Assembly (NCBI GenBank): GCA_964580435.1
Contig: CAZOKP010000020.1
Span: 1 to 33,530, forward strand
Length of the DNA stretch: 33,530 nucleotides
DNA from: CAZKEW01 sp964580435
GTDB taxonomy: Bacteria; Acidobacteriota; Aminicenantia; Aminicenantales; UBA8522
Reading direction: 5' to 3'
Each line of letters begins with the position of its first letter. Positions within the stretch are counted from its first letter, which is position 1. Below are positions 15,413-23,631 of this stretch, piece after piece. Position numbers and translations under genes: made by a program. The notes beneath the pieces were generated by a model. It ran no database searches. It was not told the origin of the DNA and saw only the letters and a program-made list of their open reading frames with translations.

Positions 15413-16417
15413 TCAGCCGCGGCGAAAAAGCTCCTGCAAAGCCGCCGGCTTCAGCCCGAACAAGGCTTTGCGCTCGTTCAGATAAGCCGGCCAGCAATCG
15501 CCGCAGTCATGATGCCGGGCCTGGCGAAAAGCTTCCTCCAAACCATCCACGAGCACATTCTTCGGCCTAAAATTGGCTCCATGCTGGATACAGGGGAGGA
15601 CATCGCCGTTGGGCTCGATGTGGACAAAGGACTTTCCGGCTTGACAGGGCGACGCTCCGGGGCTCCGTGTTGCTAGGATGGTTAAATCCGGCCATGTGAC
15701 CGCTTTCAGATAAGAGGATACAGTGAATAAAACGCCGCGTCCTTCCCGTTTCCATTGAGCCAGCTGAAGGTGGACTTTTTGGATTTCCTCGTGGGTGAGG
15801 ACAATCGCTTGTGCCCTAGCATCGTAATACTTTCGGCCGAAAACGACAGGCTGGGCATTCATCCTGATGCCGCGGACTTCACAAAATTTGAGCATGGCTT
15901 CGATGTCCGTGACGTTCTCTCGGGACACCGCCATATTTACGAACGTGCGGACGCTGGCGCGGAGGGCGAGGTCGATGGCCTGGACCGCCGCCTGAAAAGA
16001 ATTTTTGCCCCGCAGCCGGTCATTAGTTTCCGGCCGTGTGGAGTCAAGGCTCACAATCAGCTCATCGAGATAATCCAGCAAATCTGGCTGGGACGCTATC
16101 CTGAAGCCGTTCGAGACCGTGGCCGTGATCAGCTGGGCTTTCTGGGCCTCGGCGCAGAGTTCGCGGAAGTCCTGACGCAGTGTTGGCTCTCCCCCCTGGA
16201 ATTTGAGGCGCAAAGTGCCCATTTTCCGAAGACGGCGGATAATTGACCGCCATTCCTCGGTTGTCAACTGAGGAGTCTCGATATCGGGGCAACTGCAGTA
16301 GACACAGCGGACGTTGCAGGCATTCAACAGTTGGGCCTGGACCTCAAAGGGATGGAGACCTCGAAACCGATGGGCCAGGAAGCGGAAGGCTGTCCTGAAA
16401 TGCCGGGTTCGGATCAC
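15413..16417 (-). CDS. Radical SAM protein with SPASM-like C-terminus
   Basis: A 334-aa cytosolic Fe-S enzyme. CNVRCVYC (Cys34, Cys38, Cys41) binds the radical-SAM cluster, and FQGGEPTLRQDF and SLDSTRPETNDRLRG are further family marks. The C-terminal part has CQAGKSFVHIEPNGDVLPCIQHG and a later CGDCW, a cysteine pattern like that of SPASM or twitch domains that hold extra clusters. Such enzymes modify peptides, sugars or lipids. The ATG overlaps the stop of the membrane GT2 by four bases, so the two are translationally coupled and probably act on one envelope product. Which product is not clear. Confidence 0.87.
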   Translation of the reverse strand: MIRTRHFRTAFRFLAHRFRGLHPFEVQAQLLNACNVRCVYCSCPDIETPQLTTEEWRSIIRRLRKMGTLRLKFQGGEPTLRQDFRELCAEAQKAQLITATVSNGFRIASQPDLLDYLDELIVSLDSTRPETNDRLRGKNSFQAAVQAIDLALRASVRTFVNMAVSRENVTDIEAMLKFCEVRGIRMNAQPVVFGRKYYDARAQAIVLTHEEIQKVHLQLAQWKREGRGVLFTVSSYLKAVTWPDLTILATRSPGASPCQAGKSFVHIEPNGDVLPCIQHGANFRPKNVLVDGLEEAFRQARHHDCGDCWPAYLNERKALFGLKPAALQELFRRG

Positions 16418-17559
16418 GATTGACTTCTTGTTGAAACAGTTTTCAATTTGTATTTATTCAAGGTCAGCAACGACACCAGAGTGAGGGCCAAAAATCGGGC
16501 TGAAGCTAAAACCAACTTCCACCAGGAGCCACTCTCTCTCACATGCGAAGCTGATATCAAAATTACGGCAATGATAGGAATAACGAAGGCGAGCAGGGCT
16601 GCGAGCGCATACGGCCGATAGGAAGTCCCCGTCAACACGCAGCCTGCTGCAAACAAAAGGGCGGCTAGCTGAGGCGCCCCCTTGAAATGCCAAAGCCGGA
16701 TGCGGCGGGCGAAGCGCGCTCCGGCCCCCAGAAGCGACTCCCGCGGGCTGGATAGAAGAGCGGCTCTATAGCTTTTGCCGCGGCGGCGCCGATATCGCAG
16801 AAGCTCGGCGGCGGTCTGAGGCACCCGAATTTCGGTCGCCCGAGCTTGGCGTGAGAGTCGAGAGCCAAACCCTCCGCTGCTCGCGGAGACGACGAGGCTG
16901 ATGTCATCAGCCCGAGCAGACCGGGAGATGGGGATCACGGCGTTGCGCCTGATCGCATAGCATACGCCGGAGACACCTGAAGAATCAAAGGCTTCGCCTT
17001 CAAGCCACCACAGGAAATTCAGGAGCTGCCAATGAATGCGCTCCTCCAGGAGAACGCTGGCGGGACTCACGGAGGCGCCAACCACGGCCGTCTTTGGGTC
17101 CTGGATCAAGACCTGGACAAGCTGTTTAATGCAGGACGGATCAAGACGCGAGTCAACGTCCGTGATAACGATGATGTCCGGGCTCAACTTCCGCAAGGCA
17201 TAATTGATCTGCTCCGCTTTCCCGGCGGACCCATCGATACATTTTAGTTGAACGCGTACTCCCCGGCCGATTTCTCTCTCTACGAGGACGGCTGTCTGGT
17301 CTCGGGACCCGCCGTCAAGCACAACGATCGTTCTCCGGTCGGCGGGATAATCACAGAGATTGAGGTCTTGAAGCTTGGCCAGGATCAGGCTTTCCTCGTT
17401 CAAGACCGGGACGACGATGGCTATCGGCGGCCAATCCTTTATCTCCGGCGTTGAGTGCCGCCGCCTCAGAGCCATTAGGCTCAGGACAAGCATGTAACCG
17501 AACGTGGAGATCCAGAGGACGATGGCACTCCCGAGGAAAAGGATCAAAAAGATTTTCAT
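16414..17559 (-). CDS. Membrane GT2 family glycosyltransferase
   Basis: A 381-aa protein with an N-terminal helix (3-31), a GT-A domain and two or three C-terminal helices (~295-365). IAIVVPVLNEESLI opens the catalytic fold. The acidic motifs are DGGSRDQT (82-89), TDVDSRLD (133-140) and ARADDISL (216-223). QTAAELLRYRRRRGKSYRA stands where processive enzymes have their QxxRW motif, here changed to RYRRR. It resembles cellulose-synthase-like or poly-GlcNAc synthase-like enzymes and likely builds or exports an envelope sugar. A TTGACG-17-TATAAA promoter lies just upstream at 17613-17585 and could serve the whole minus-strand run. Confidence 0.87.
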   Translation of the reverse strand: MKIFLILFLGSAIVLWISTFGYMLVLSLMALRRRHSTPEIKDWPPIAIVVPVLNEESLILAKLQDLNLCDYPADRRTIVVLDGGSRDQTAVLVEREIGRGVRVQLKCIDGSAGKAEQINYALRKLSPDIIVITDVDSRLDPSCIKQLVQVLIQDPKTAVVGASVSPASVLLEERIHWQLLNFLWWLEGEAFDSSGVSGVCYAIRRNAVIPISRSARADDISLVVSASSGGFGSRLSRQARATEIRVPQTAAELLRYRRRRGKSYRAALLSSPRESLLGAGARFARRIRLWHFKGAPQLAALLFAAGCVLTGTSYRPYALAALLAFVIPIIAVILISASHVRESGSWWKLVLASARFLALTLVSLLTLNKYKLKTVSTRSQS

Positions 17560-17584
17560 GGGTTATTCATGCTCGGCCGCCCCA

Positions 17585-17613
17585 TTTATAACAGAGGACA
17601 AAATGGACGTCAA
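17585..17613 (-). promoter_or_regulatory. Sigma70-like promoter for the long minus-strand run
   Basis: Read on the minus strand, TTGACG (17613-17608) and TATAAA (17590-17585) are spaced by 17 bp. Transcription would begin about 20 bases before the GT2 ATG at 17559. No clear Shine-Dalgarno sequence precedes that ATG, but a tiny ATGAATAACCCATGA frame overlaps it. Confidence 0.6.
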
Positions 17614-17662
17614 TGATCGCTTGGAAAGCGGGCCGACGGGACGGCGCCGGGGGTTTAAAAAA

Positions 17663-17692
17663 TTGACAGGAAATCCCCAGAAAGCCTAAAAT
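17663..17692 (+). promoter_or_regulatory. Sigma70-like promoter for degP
   Basis: TTGACA (17663-17668), an 18-bp spacer and TAAAAT (17687-17692). The 5' leader would be about 185 bases, long enough to hold regulatory structure. No sigmaE/sigma32-type motif is recognisable. Confidence 0.6.
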
Positions 17693-17885
17693 ATAAGTTG
17701 AGAAGTATCGAATTACCGGTTGACAAATATCAAAAGGAAACACCCGAAGGCGCGTAATGTGGATGGAACCAAAGTCCAATTCCCCATAAGGCTAAGGCCC
17801 AATTGACCGATTCTTCAGGTGTCCTTAAGATCTTGGAGAGAATTTACCGAGAGGGTCAGAGATATGCAAAAAAGGAGGTGATCTC

Positions 17886-19409
17886 ATGACTGGGAATAAA
17901 AAACTCTGGGTGATTTTGCCCCTTATTCTGGTTTTAGGCTTTGTCGCGGGCCTATTGGTTGCGCCAAATCCGGGTTTTGCCCCGGAAAAGGTAACGCAAG
18001 AGAAGACCCCGGCGCAGGCTCAACAAGCAGCCGAGCCGCCGGCTCATGATATGATGGCCGAGATCAGTCAGGCCTTCGAAGACGCTTCGGCGAAGGTCAG
18101 CCCCTCGGTTGTTCCTATTTTTGCCGAGCAGACGGTTGAGGTGAGCAATCCTTTTGGCGCTCCAGATGACGCTTTAAGGCAGTTTTTCGGAGAGGACTTC
18201 TTCAGGCGCTTCTTTGGCACACCTCCGCAGCAGGAACAGAAGCGGACGCAGCGGAGCCTGGGATCGGGAGTGATTGTCACCTCGGACGGACTAATCCTGA
18301 CCAACAACCATGTCGTTGAGAAGGCCGATAAGCTGTCGGTTGTCGTCGGGGACAATAAAAAGACGTACGCGGCCAAGATTGTCGGAACGGATCCCCAAAC
18401 CGACGTCGCGGTGATCAGGATTGACGCCAGAGACCTCCCGGCGGCGACCCTCGGAAATTCGGATGAGCTGAGAGTCGGGCAGTGGGTTATCGCTGTCGGC
18501 AATCCCTTTCAGTTGATGCATACAGTAACGGCCGGCATCATCAGCGCCAAGGGCCGGTCTTCAGTCGGGCTGGCTGATTACGAGGATTTTATCCAGACGG
18601 ACGCTTCGATCAATCCGGGCAACAGCGGCGGGGCGCTGGCAGACTTGGACGGCAAAGTCATCGGAATTAATACTGCCATCGCCAGTCCCTCGGGTGGAAA
18701 TATCGGCATTGGCTTTGCCATTCCGGTCAACATGGCCAGGCAGGTCATGGACCAGCTTATCGCCAAGGGCAAAGTGACCCGGGGATACCTTGGCGTGACC
18801 CCTCAGGATATTGACGAAGACCTGGCCAAGGCCTTAAAGCTGACCCAAACGCAGGGGGTCCTTATCGGCGATGTGGCTGCGGGCAGCCCGGCGGACCGAG
18901 CTGGGATCAAACGGGGAGATATTATTATCCAGTTCAATGGACAGAAAATAGACAACAGCACTCAGTTGAGAAATCTTGCCGCCCAGACCGCGCCGGGGAC
19001 CGCGGTCAAAATCACCCTGCTGCGCAACGGCCAGAGGATGGACGTCACGGCGACCCTGGTCGAAAGGCCCAAAGAAAAGCAACAGCAGGCCCCTCAAACC
19101 GCGGAGCCTCAAGAGAGCGTGAGCCAAAAATTGGGTCTCAGCATCCAGGACTTGACCCCGGATATCGCTGTCCAGCTCGGCTACAATAGGAACGAGAAAG
19201 GTGTCATCGTCGCCGCTGTCGCCTCCGGGAGCCCGGCCGAAGATGCGGGCTTGCAGCGGGGAGACTTGATCAAGGAAGTCAACAAAGCGCCTGTCGTCAC
19301 AGTGGACGATTTCTCAAAGGCGATGCGTGGCCTCAAGAGCGGAGATGCGGTCGCTTTGCTCGTGCGCCGCGGACCGTCGACCTTCTATACAGCGCTGACG
19401 ATCCCATAG
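17886..19409 (+). CDS. degP: Do/DegP family periplasmic serine protease (HtrA)
   Basis: A 507-aa periplasmic protease and chaperone. A membrane/signal segment spans ~7-26. The trypsin-like domain has its triad at His142 (LTNNHVVE), Asp173 (PQTDVAVIRID) and Ser247 (PGNSGGALADL). Two PDZ domains follow, near 290-390 (GYLGVTPQDI and GSPADRAGIKRGDIII) and 410-500 (GLSIQDLTPD and GSPAEDAGLQRGDLI). Length and domain order match standard Do proteases. It degrades misfolded envelope proteins, which suits a cell exporting many Tat and Sec proteins. A perfect GGAGGTGAT ribosome site precedes the ATG. It stands alone on the plus strand, divergent from the GT2 run and convergent with hrpA. Confidence 0.96.
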   Translation: MTGNKKLWVILPLILVLGFVAGLLVAPNPGFAPEKVTQEKTPAQAQQAAEPPAHDMMAEISQAFEDASAKVSPSVVPIFAEQTVEVSNPFGAPDDALRQFFGEDFFRRFFGTPPQQEQKRTQRSLGSGVIVTSDGLILTNNHVVEKADKLSVVVGDNKKTYAAKIVGTDPQTDVAVIRIDARDLPAATLGNSDELRVGQWVIAVGNPFQLMHTVTAGIISAKGRSSVGLADYEDFIQTDASINPGNSGGALADLDGKVIGINTAIASPSGGNIGIGFAIPVNMARQVMDQLIAKGKVTRGYLGVTPQDIDEDLAKALKLTQTQGVLIGDVAAGSPADRAGIKRGDIIIQFNGQKIDNSTQLRNLAAQTAPGTAVKITLLRNGQRMDVTATLVERPKEKQQQAPQTAEPQESVSQKLGLSIQDLTPDIAVQLGYNRNEKGVIVAAVASGSPAEDAGLQRGDLIKEVNKAPVVTVDDFSKAMRGLKSGDAVALLVRRGPSTFYTALTIP

Positions 19410-19448
19410 ACCGTTTGGCCTGCGACTAGGTCATCTGCTCAAATATCA

Positions 19449-19503
19449 GGGACACAATATCAATTACCTAATTAACGAAATTCGGAATTGGATATTGTGT
19501 CCC
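19449..19503. repeat. REP-like palindrome between convergent degP and hrpA
   Basis: GGGACACAATATCAATT (19449-19465) pairs with the arm at 19486-19503, which ends GATATTGTGTCCC, with a single bulged base. The 17-base stem surrounds a short A/T-rich loop. It looks like a solo RAYT-associated repeat and, by position, may also act as a two-way terminator. Confidence 0.7.
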
Positions 19504-19511
19504 CAATTTTA

Positions 19512-22500
19512 TCAGGCCATTTTGTCGATAGCCTGGAGTTTCATGGCAAGGCGCTTGGCCGAGACGGGGAAGGCGGTTTTGAGCTCGGGGGCGAAGAGCG
19601 ACACCTTGAACTCTTCGACCATCCAGCGGAATTCGGCGATCGCCTTTTTCTTTTCGAGGGAAGTCTCCGCTTGAATTTCCTTCTGCATTCGGAAGTGAGC
19701 CTCAAGGAAAGGCCTGACCTGTTCGGCTTTCTTCCGGTCCTTCTCGGGGTCATTCTTTCCTCGTTCCGCACGCACTTCGAGCGCCCTCAAGTAGCGGGGA
19801 AGGTGGTCGAGCCGTTCGAGGGGATAGATCTCTAGGAGGTCCTTGGGGACGAGAGCCTCGAGCTCTTCCCGGATTTGCCCGCAGACGGCTGCAGCGCCGC
19901 GGTTCGAGCTCGCGGAAGTCTCGATGGCTTGGAGCGTCCGGCGGGTCCGCTGATAGGCATCGAGAATACCAAGGACTGTCTTTATTAACGCGTGGCCTTT
20001 TTCAAACAACGCCCGGACGACCACATCTTCGTAGGAGTTGAATTCCTCTCTGGTGCGAAGGTTTCTCCTGAATACGTCTCTGCGCAGGTGGTCCAGCATG
20101 CTTTTTTCTAGAGCGCTCTTGCCTCCGAAATAGAGAGCCGCCTTCTCGTATTCTTCGGGCAAGACGAGATATCGGCGCACAAATTCCAGGTCTTTGGCGA
20201 AGCGAAGCAGAAGCAAAGTCTCTACGCCTCTTTGATGGGCGGACAGCATTTCATCACGATTCTTGAAAAGCCTGAGGCGGACGCCCTCCTCGGTGGGCTC
20301 GAGACCCGGATAAGCGGCTGCAAAAGGCCCGACTGCGATGCTCTCCGGAAGGTCGCCAAAATCCCATGAAGTCAAGCCCTTCTTCTCCCATGCTTGTTTC
20401 GCGGTTCTCCACTCCGCTGAATCTTCCGGAATGGGCGAGGTCGAAGCAGCCTGCTTAAGTTCATTCAGGTCTCTTCCGGCTACAAGATTTCGGCCCCCGT
20501 GATCGGCAATGACCACTCTGACCTTCAGGTGTTTGGGAATGTCGGCCTTGGCCCATTCCTCTGCCGGGATATCTCGATGGAATCTTTGTTCGACAAACTT
20601 GGCCAGTGCCTCAAAAAGAGAACGGTCGGTTTGGGGTATTTCTTTGACGATGATATCGGCCGTGTCCGAGGCTGGCATCAATAGTTTCCGGTAGCGCTTG
20701 GGAAGCCCCTTGATTAAAGAGATTATTTTCTCTTTGAAATACCCCGGCACGCCCCATTCCAATGCTTCCGTCGGGATGCCTTCAACCAGTGCGGAAGGGA
20801 TCCGGAGTGTCACACCGTCGTCATCTTCACCCGGTGCGAATTTGTAGGAAGCCTGGAAAAGGCGGCCTCCCACAGCCAGTTGGTCCGGATAAAGAGCCAA
20901 CTCCGATTCCTCGGGCCGGGAGAGAAGAAGATCCTTTTCGCTTATCCTCAAAAAATCGTCGCTTCCCATTTGGCGGGTTCTCTTTTCCAGGCCGCGGAGG
21001 TCAAATATCCCGGCCAGGCGCAAGGAATAAAAATCGGCCATGACGTCCTCACGGACCATGATATCGCGCCGCCTTAATTTTTCCTCCAGGCCGAGGGCTT
21101 TTTTTTGCAGGCTCAGGTTATGCTGGAGAAAACGTAGCGGCTCTTTGACCTCGCCTTCGACGAGCCCGCTACGGACAAAGATCTCGTGGGCCTCGTCCGG
21201 ATTCTTAGGTCCGTAGGGCACATCTCTCCCCGTAACAATTTCGAGACCGTAGAGCGTGACCCGTTCTTTGGCCCTGACCTCGCCCCGGTCCTTGTCCCAG
21301 CGCGGTTCGGAATAAGAATAGCGGCACTCGTTTCCGCCCAGTTCCTCGAGCCAGGCGGGGTCGATTTTCGCCACCGTCCGGGCGAAGAGACGCGATGTGC
21401 GGACAATTTCTGCAGCGACAATCCAGGGCCGGGATTTGTTGAAGAGGGTCGAGCCGGGAAAGACCATGACTTCCCTGTTCCGGGCGGCGGTGTAGATATT
21501 TTTTTCTTTGTGCACGGCGATGTTGGAGAGAAACCCGCTGAGGATTGACCTGTGGATTCCGGCATAGCGCGAGGCCGATAAGTCCGTCTTTTCCGCGCGG
21601 CCCGGGTTTATCCTTTGCTCTTTCAGGATGGAAATGATCTGGTCATGAACAAAGCTCCATTCCCGCATCCGGGCGTAGGAAAGAAAATGCTCGTGACAGA
21701 ACGTCTTCTTTTTACTCCCAGAGGCCAAGTTCTCGGCGGTGCTATGGTAGCGGTCCCAGATGTTGAGAAACGTCAGGAAATCAGAATCCGGATGAGCAAA
21801 GGGCGCCTGGGCTTGATCGGCCAAGCCGGCCTTGTCAGGAGGCCTTTCCCGCGGGTCCCGGATACTCAAGGCCGAAGCTATGATAGCAACTTCTCTGGGG
21901 CACGCTTCCTGTCGGGCCTCGAGGAGCATCCGGGAGATTTTTGGGTCCAGAGGCATCAGTGCCATTTGGCGGCCAAGCGGGGTGAGTTCGCATTCGCGGT
22001 CCTTTCCGGTGATCGCACCCAGCTCCAAAAGGGTTTCGTATCCGTCCTTGATATTCTTCGGGTGAGCTTTGTCGACGAAAGGAAACTCAGAAGGATGTCC
22101 CAGTCCCAGAAAAAGCATGCGCAGGATGACTTCGGCGAGGTTCGAACGAAGGATTTCAGGAGGAGTGAACGGCGGCCTGGACCCATAGTCCTCCTCGGAG
22201 TAAAGCCTGATGCAGAGGCCCTCCTGGACCCGGCCGCAGCGTCCTTTTCTTTGGTCGGCGCTGGCCTGGGAGATCGAGCTGATGGGCAGGCTGTTGATAC
22301 GCGTGCCGGGCTGATATTGAGAGATGCGTGCCAGCCCAGTGTCGATGACATATCTGATGCCCGGGATGGTCAGAGATGTCTCGGCGACGTTGGTGGCCAC
22401 AACGATCTTCGGACCGGTCACCGAGTAAACCCGCCCCTGTTCAGACGCAGGAAGCCGGGCGTACAGCGGCAAGATCGTTGTGGCGGTGTATTTCTTCCCC

Positions 22501-23534
22501 TCCAACCGTTCGCATGTTTCCAGGATATCCTGTTCTGTCGGCATGAAAATGAGGATGTCGCCACGCTGCTTTCCAGGCTTGATCCGCTCAACGGCCTGGA
22601 CGGTCATGTCGATATAGTCGGCTTCGTCGGTGTCTTCAGAGAAGACCTCGGGCGGCATGTATTCCACGTCCACAGGATACATGCGGCCGCCGACGTGAAT
22701 GACCGGAGGGTCATCAAAGGCCCGGGCGAATTTTTCCGTATCCAGTGTAGCTGAGGTGATGATGACCCTGAGTTCCGGCCGTGTGGCAAGAAGAGTCCGG
22801 GCGATTCCCAACAGAAAATCGATGTTGAGGCTCCGTTCATGGGCTTCGTCGATGATGAGCGTGTCGTAATCATAGAGCCTGCGGTCAGACTGGGTTTCAG
22901 CGAGCAGCATGCCGTCGGTCATAATCTTGATATAAGCCTCCGGCGGTGTTTTGTCCTGGAAGCGGATCTTATATCCGACCGACCGGCCCAGAGTTTCTCC
23001 CAGTTCTTCGGCGATGCGGTGAGCGATGGTGATGGCGGCGATCCGTCGGGGTTGCGTGCAGGCGATCTTTCCGGCGATGCCGCGTCCGGCCTCCAGGCAC
23101 ATTTTGGGAATCTGGGTGCTCTTGCCGCAGCCGGTTTCTCCGGAGATGATGACGACTGGATTTTCTGTGATGGAGCGGACAATCTCGTGCCGTTTGGCGG
23201 TTATGGGAAGAGCACTGGGAAAATGGACAGCGGGCCTTCGGCGCAGGCGAGAACGTCGCTCGCGGATAGACTGCTCGAGCCGGTTTTCGAGGGAGGACAA
23301 TTGATCGAGAAGCCATTGTTTTGTGGTCTCGCCGCCGTGGGTCCGGTCCCTATCTGTACGGTTGTCTCTGGCCGCAGCGTCGCCGCTTTTTTTGACAATC
23401 AGATTGAGCCGGTGGCTGGCGAACGCCTGATCGCTCAGCATGGCCTGAGGCAGCCGTCCTCGAATTTTTCGGACGCGCTCGGAGATTGGAGCCGCGCTCG
23501 ATGGCGATTTGTCCATGGGATTATTCTTCATCAT
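19512..23534 (-). CDS. hrpA: ATP-dependent RNA helicase HrpA
   Basis: A 1340-aa DEAH-box helicase close to the ~1300 aa of E. coli HrpA. Walker A is SGETGCGKST (131-140), the DEAH box is IIDEAHERS (227-235), with ITSAT, VATNVAETSLTIPG, and QRKGRCGRV as motifs III, V and VI. The HA2/OB region and the long DUF3418-type C-terminus (~750-1340) are present, so the gene is complete. HrpA takes part in RNA processing and rescue of stalled ribosomes in the cytosol. Two ATGs sit side by side at 23534 and 23531. No clear ribosome site is seen, but TATAAT lies directly before them, so the true start could be the ATG at 23516. It is convergent with degP. Confidence 0.95.
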   Translation of the reverse strand: MMKNNPMDKSPSSAAPISERVRKIRGRLPQAMLSDQAFASHRLNLIVKKSGDAAARDNRTDRDRTHGGETTKQWLLDQLSSLENRLEQSIRERRSRLRRRPAVHFPSALPITAKRHEIVRSITENPVVIISGETGCGKSTQIPKMCLEAGRGIAGKIACTQPRRIAAITIAHRIAEELGETLGRSVGYKIRFQDKTPPEAYIKIMTDGMLLAETQSDRRLYDYDTLIIDEAHERSLNIDFLLGIARTLLATRPELRVIITSATLDTEKFARAFDDPPVIHVGGRMYPVDVEYMPPEVFSEDTDEADYIDMTVQAVERIKPGKQRGDILIFMPTEQDILETCERLEGKKYTATTILPLYARLPASEQGRVYSVTGPKIVVATNVAETSLTIPGIRYVIDTGLARISQYQPGTRINSLPISSISQASADQRKGRCGRVQEGLCIRLYSEEDYGSRPPFTPPEILRSNLAEVILRMLFLGLGHPSEFPFVDKAHPKNIKDGYETLLELGAITGKDRECELTPLGRQMALMPLDPKISRMLLEARQEACPREVAIIASALSIRDPRERPPDKAGLADQAQAPFAHPDSDFLTFLNIWDRYHSTAENLASGSKKKTFCHEHFLSYARMREWSFVHDQIISILKEQRINPGRAEKTDLSASRYAGIHRSILSGFLSNIAVHKEKNIYTAARNREVMVFPGSTLFNKSRPWIVAAEIVRTSRLFARTVAKIDPAWLEELGGNECRYSYSEPRWDKDRGEVRAKERVTLYGLEIVTGRDVPYGPKNPDEAHEIFVRSGLVEGEVKEPLRFLQHNLSLQKKALGLEEKLRRRDIMVREDVMADFYSLRLAGIFDLRGLEKRTRQMGSDDFLRISEKDLLLSRPEESELALYPDQLAVGGRLFQASYKFAPGEDDDGVTLRIPSALVEGIPTEALEWGVPGYFKEKIISLIKGLPKRYRKLLMPASDTADIIVKEIPQTDRSLFEALAKFVEQRFHRDIPAEEWAKADIPKHLKVRVVIADHGGRNLVAGRDLNELKQAASTSPIPEDSAEWRTAKQAWEKKGLTSWDFGDLPESIAVGPFAAAYPGLEPTEEGVRLRLFKNRDEMLSAHQRGVETLLLLRFAKDLEFVRRYLVLPEEYEKAALYFGGKSALEKSMLDHLRRDVFRRNLRTREEFNSYEDVVVRALFEKGHALIKTVLGILDAYQRTRRTLQAIETSASSNRGAAAVCGQIREELEALVPKDLLEIYPLERLDHLPRYLRALEVRAERGKNDPEKDRKKAEQVRPFLEAHFRMQKEIQAETSLEKKKAIAEFRWMVEEFKVSLFAPELKTAFPVSAKRLAMKLQAIDKMA

Positions 23535-23631
23535 TATAAGACTATCCGCAAATGATCGGAAATGTCACCGCTTGATTTAAGAGGAGGGATAAAGGCCTTC
23601 GTCAGGTGTGAATCCGGCGTGCTTCTCGCGT

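Larger units (their letters stand above)
17560..17885. promoter_or_regulatory. Divergent intergenic control region
   Basis: These 326 bases separate the divergent GT2 and degP genes. They contain a minus-strand promoter (17613-17585), a plus-strand promoter (17663-17692), a second TTGACA at 17720 without a good -10, and an excellent AAGGAGGTGAT ribosome site for degP (17872-17882). No CIRCE or other named stress operator was seen. Confidence 0.55.

Noticed and set aside
21615..22754. 379-codon plus-strand open frame
   Set aside because: Antisense to the helicase core of hrpA.
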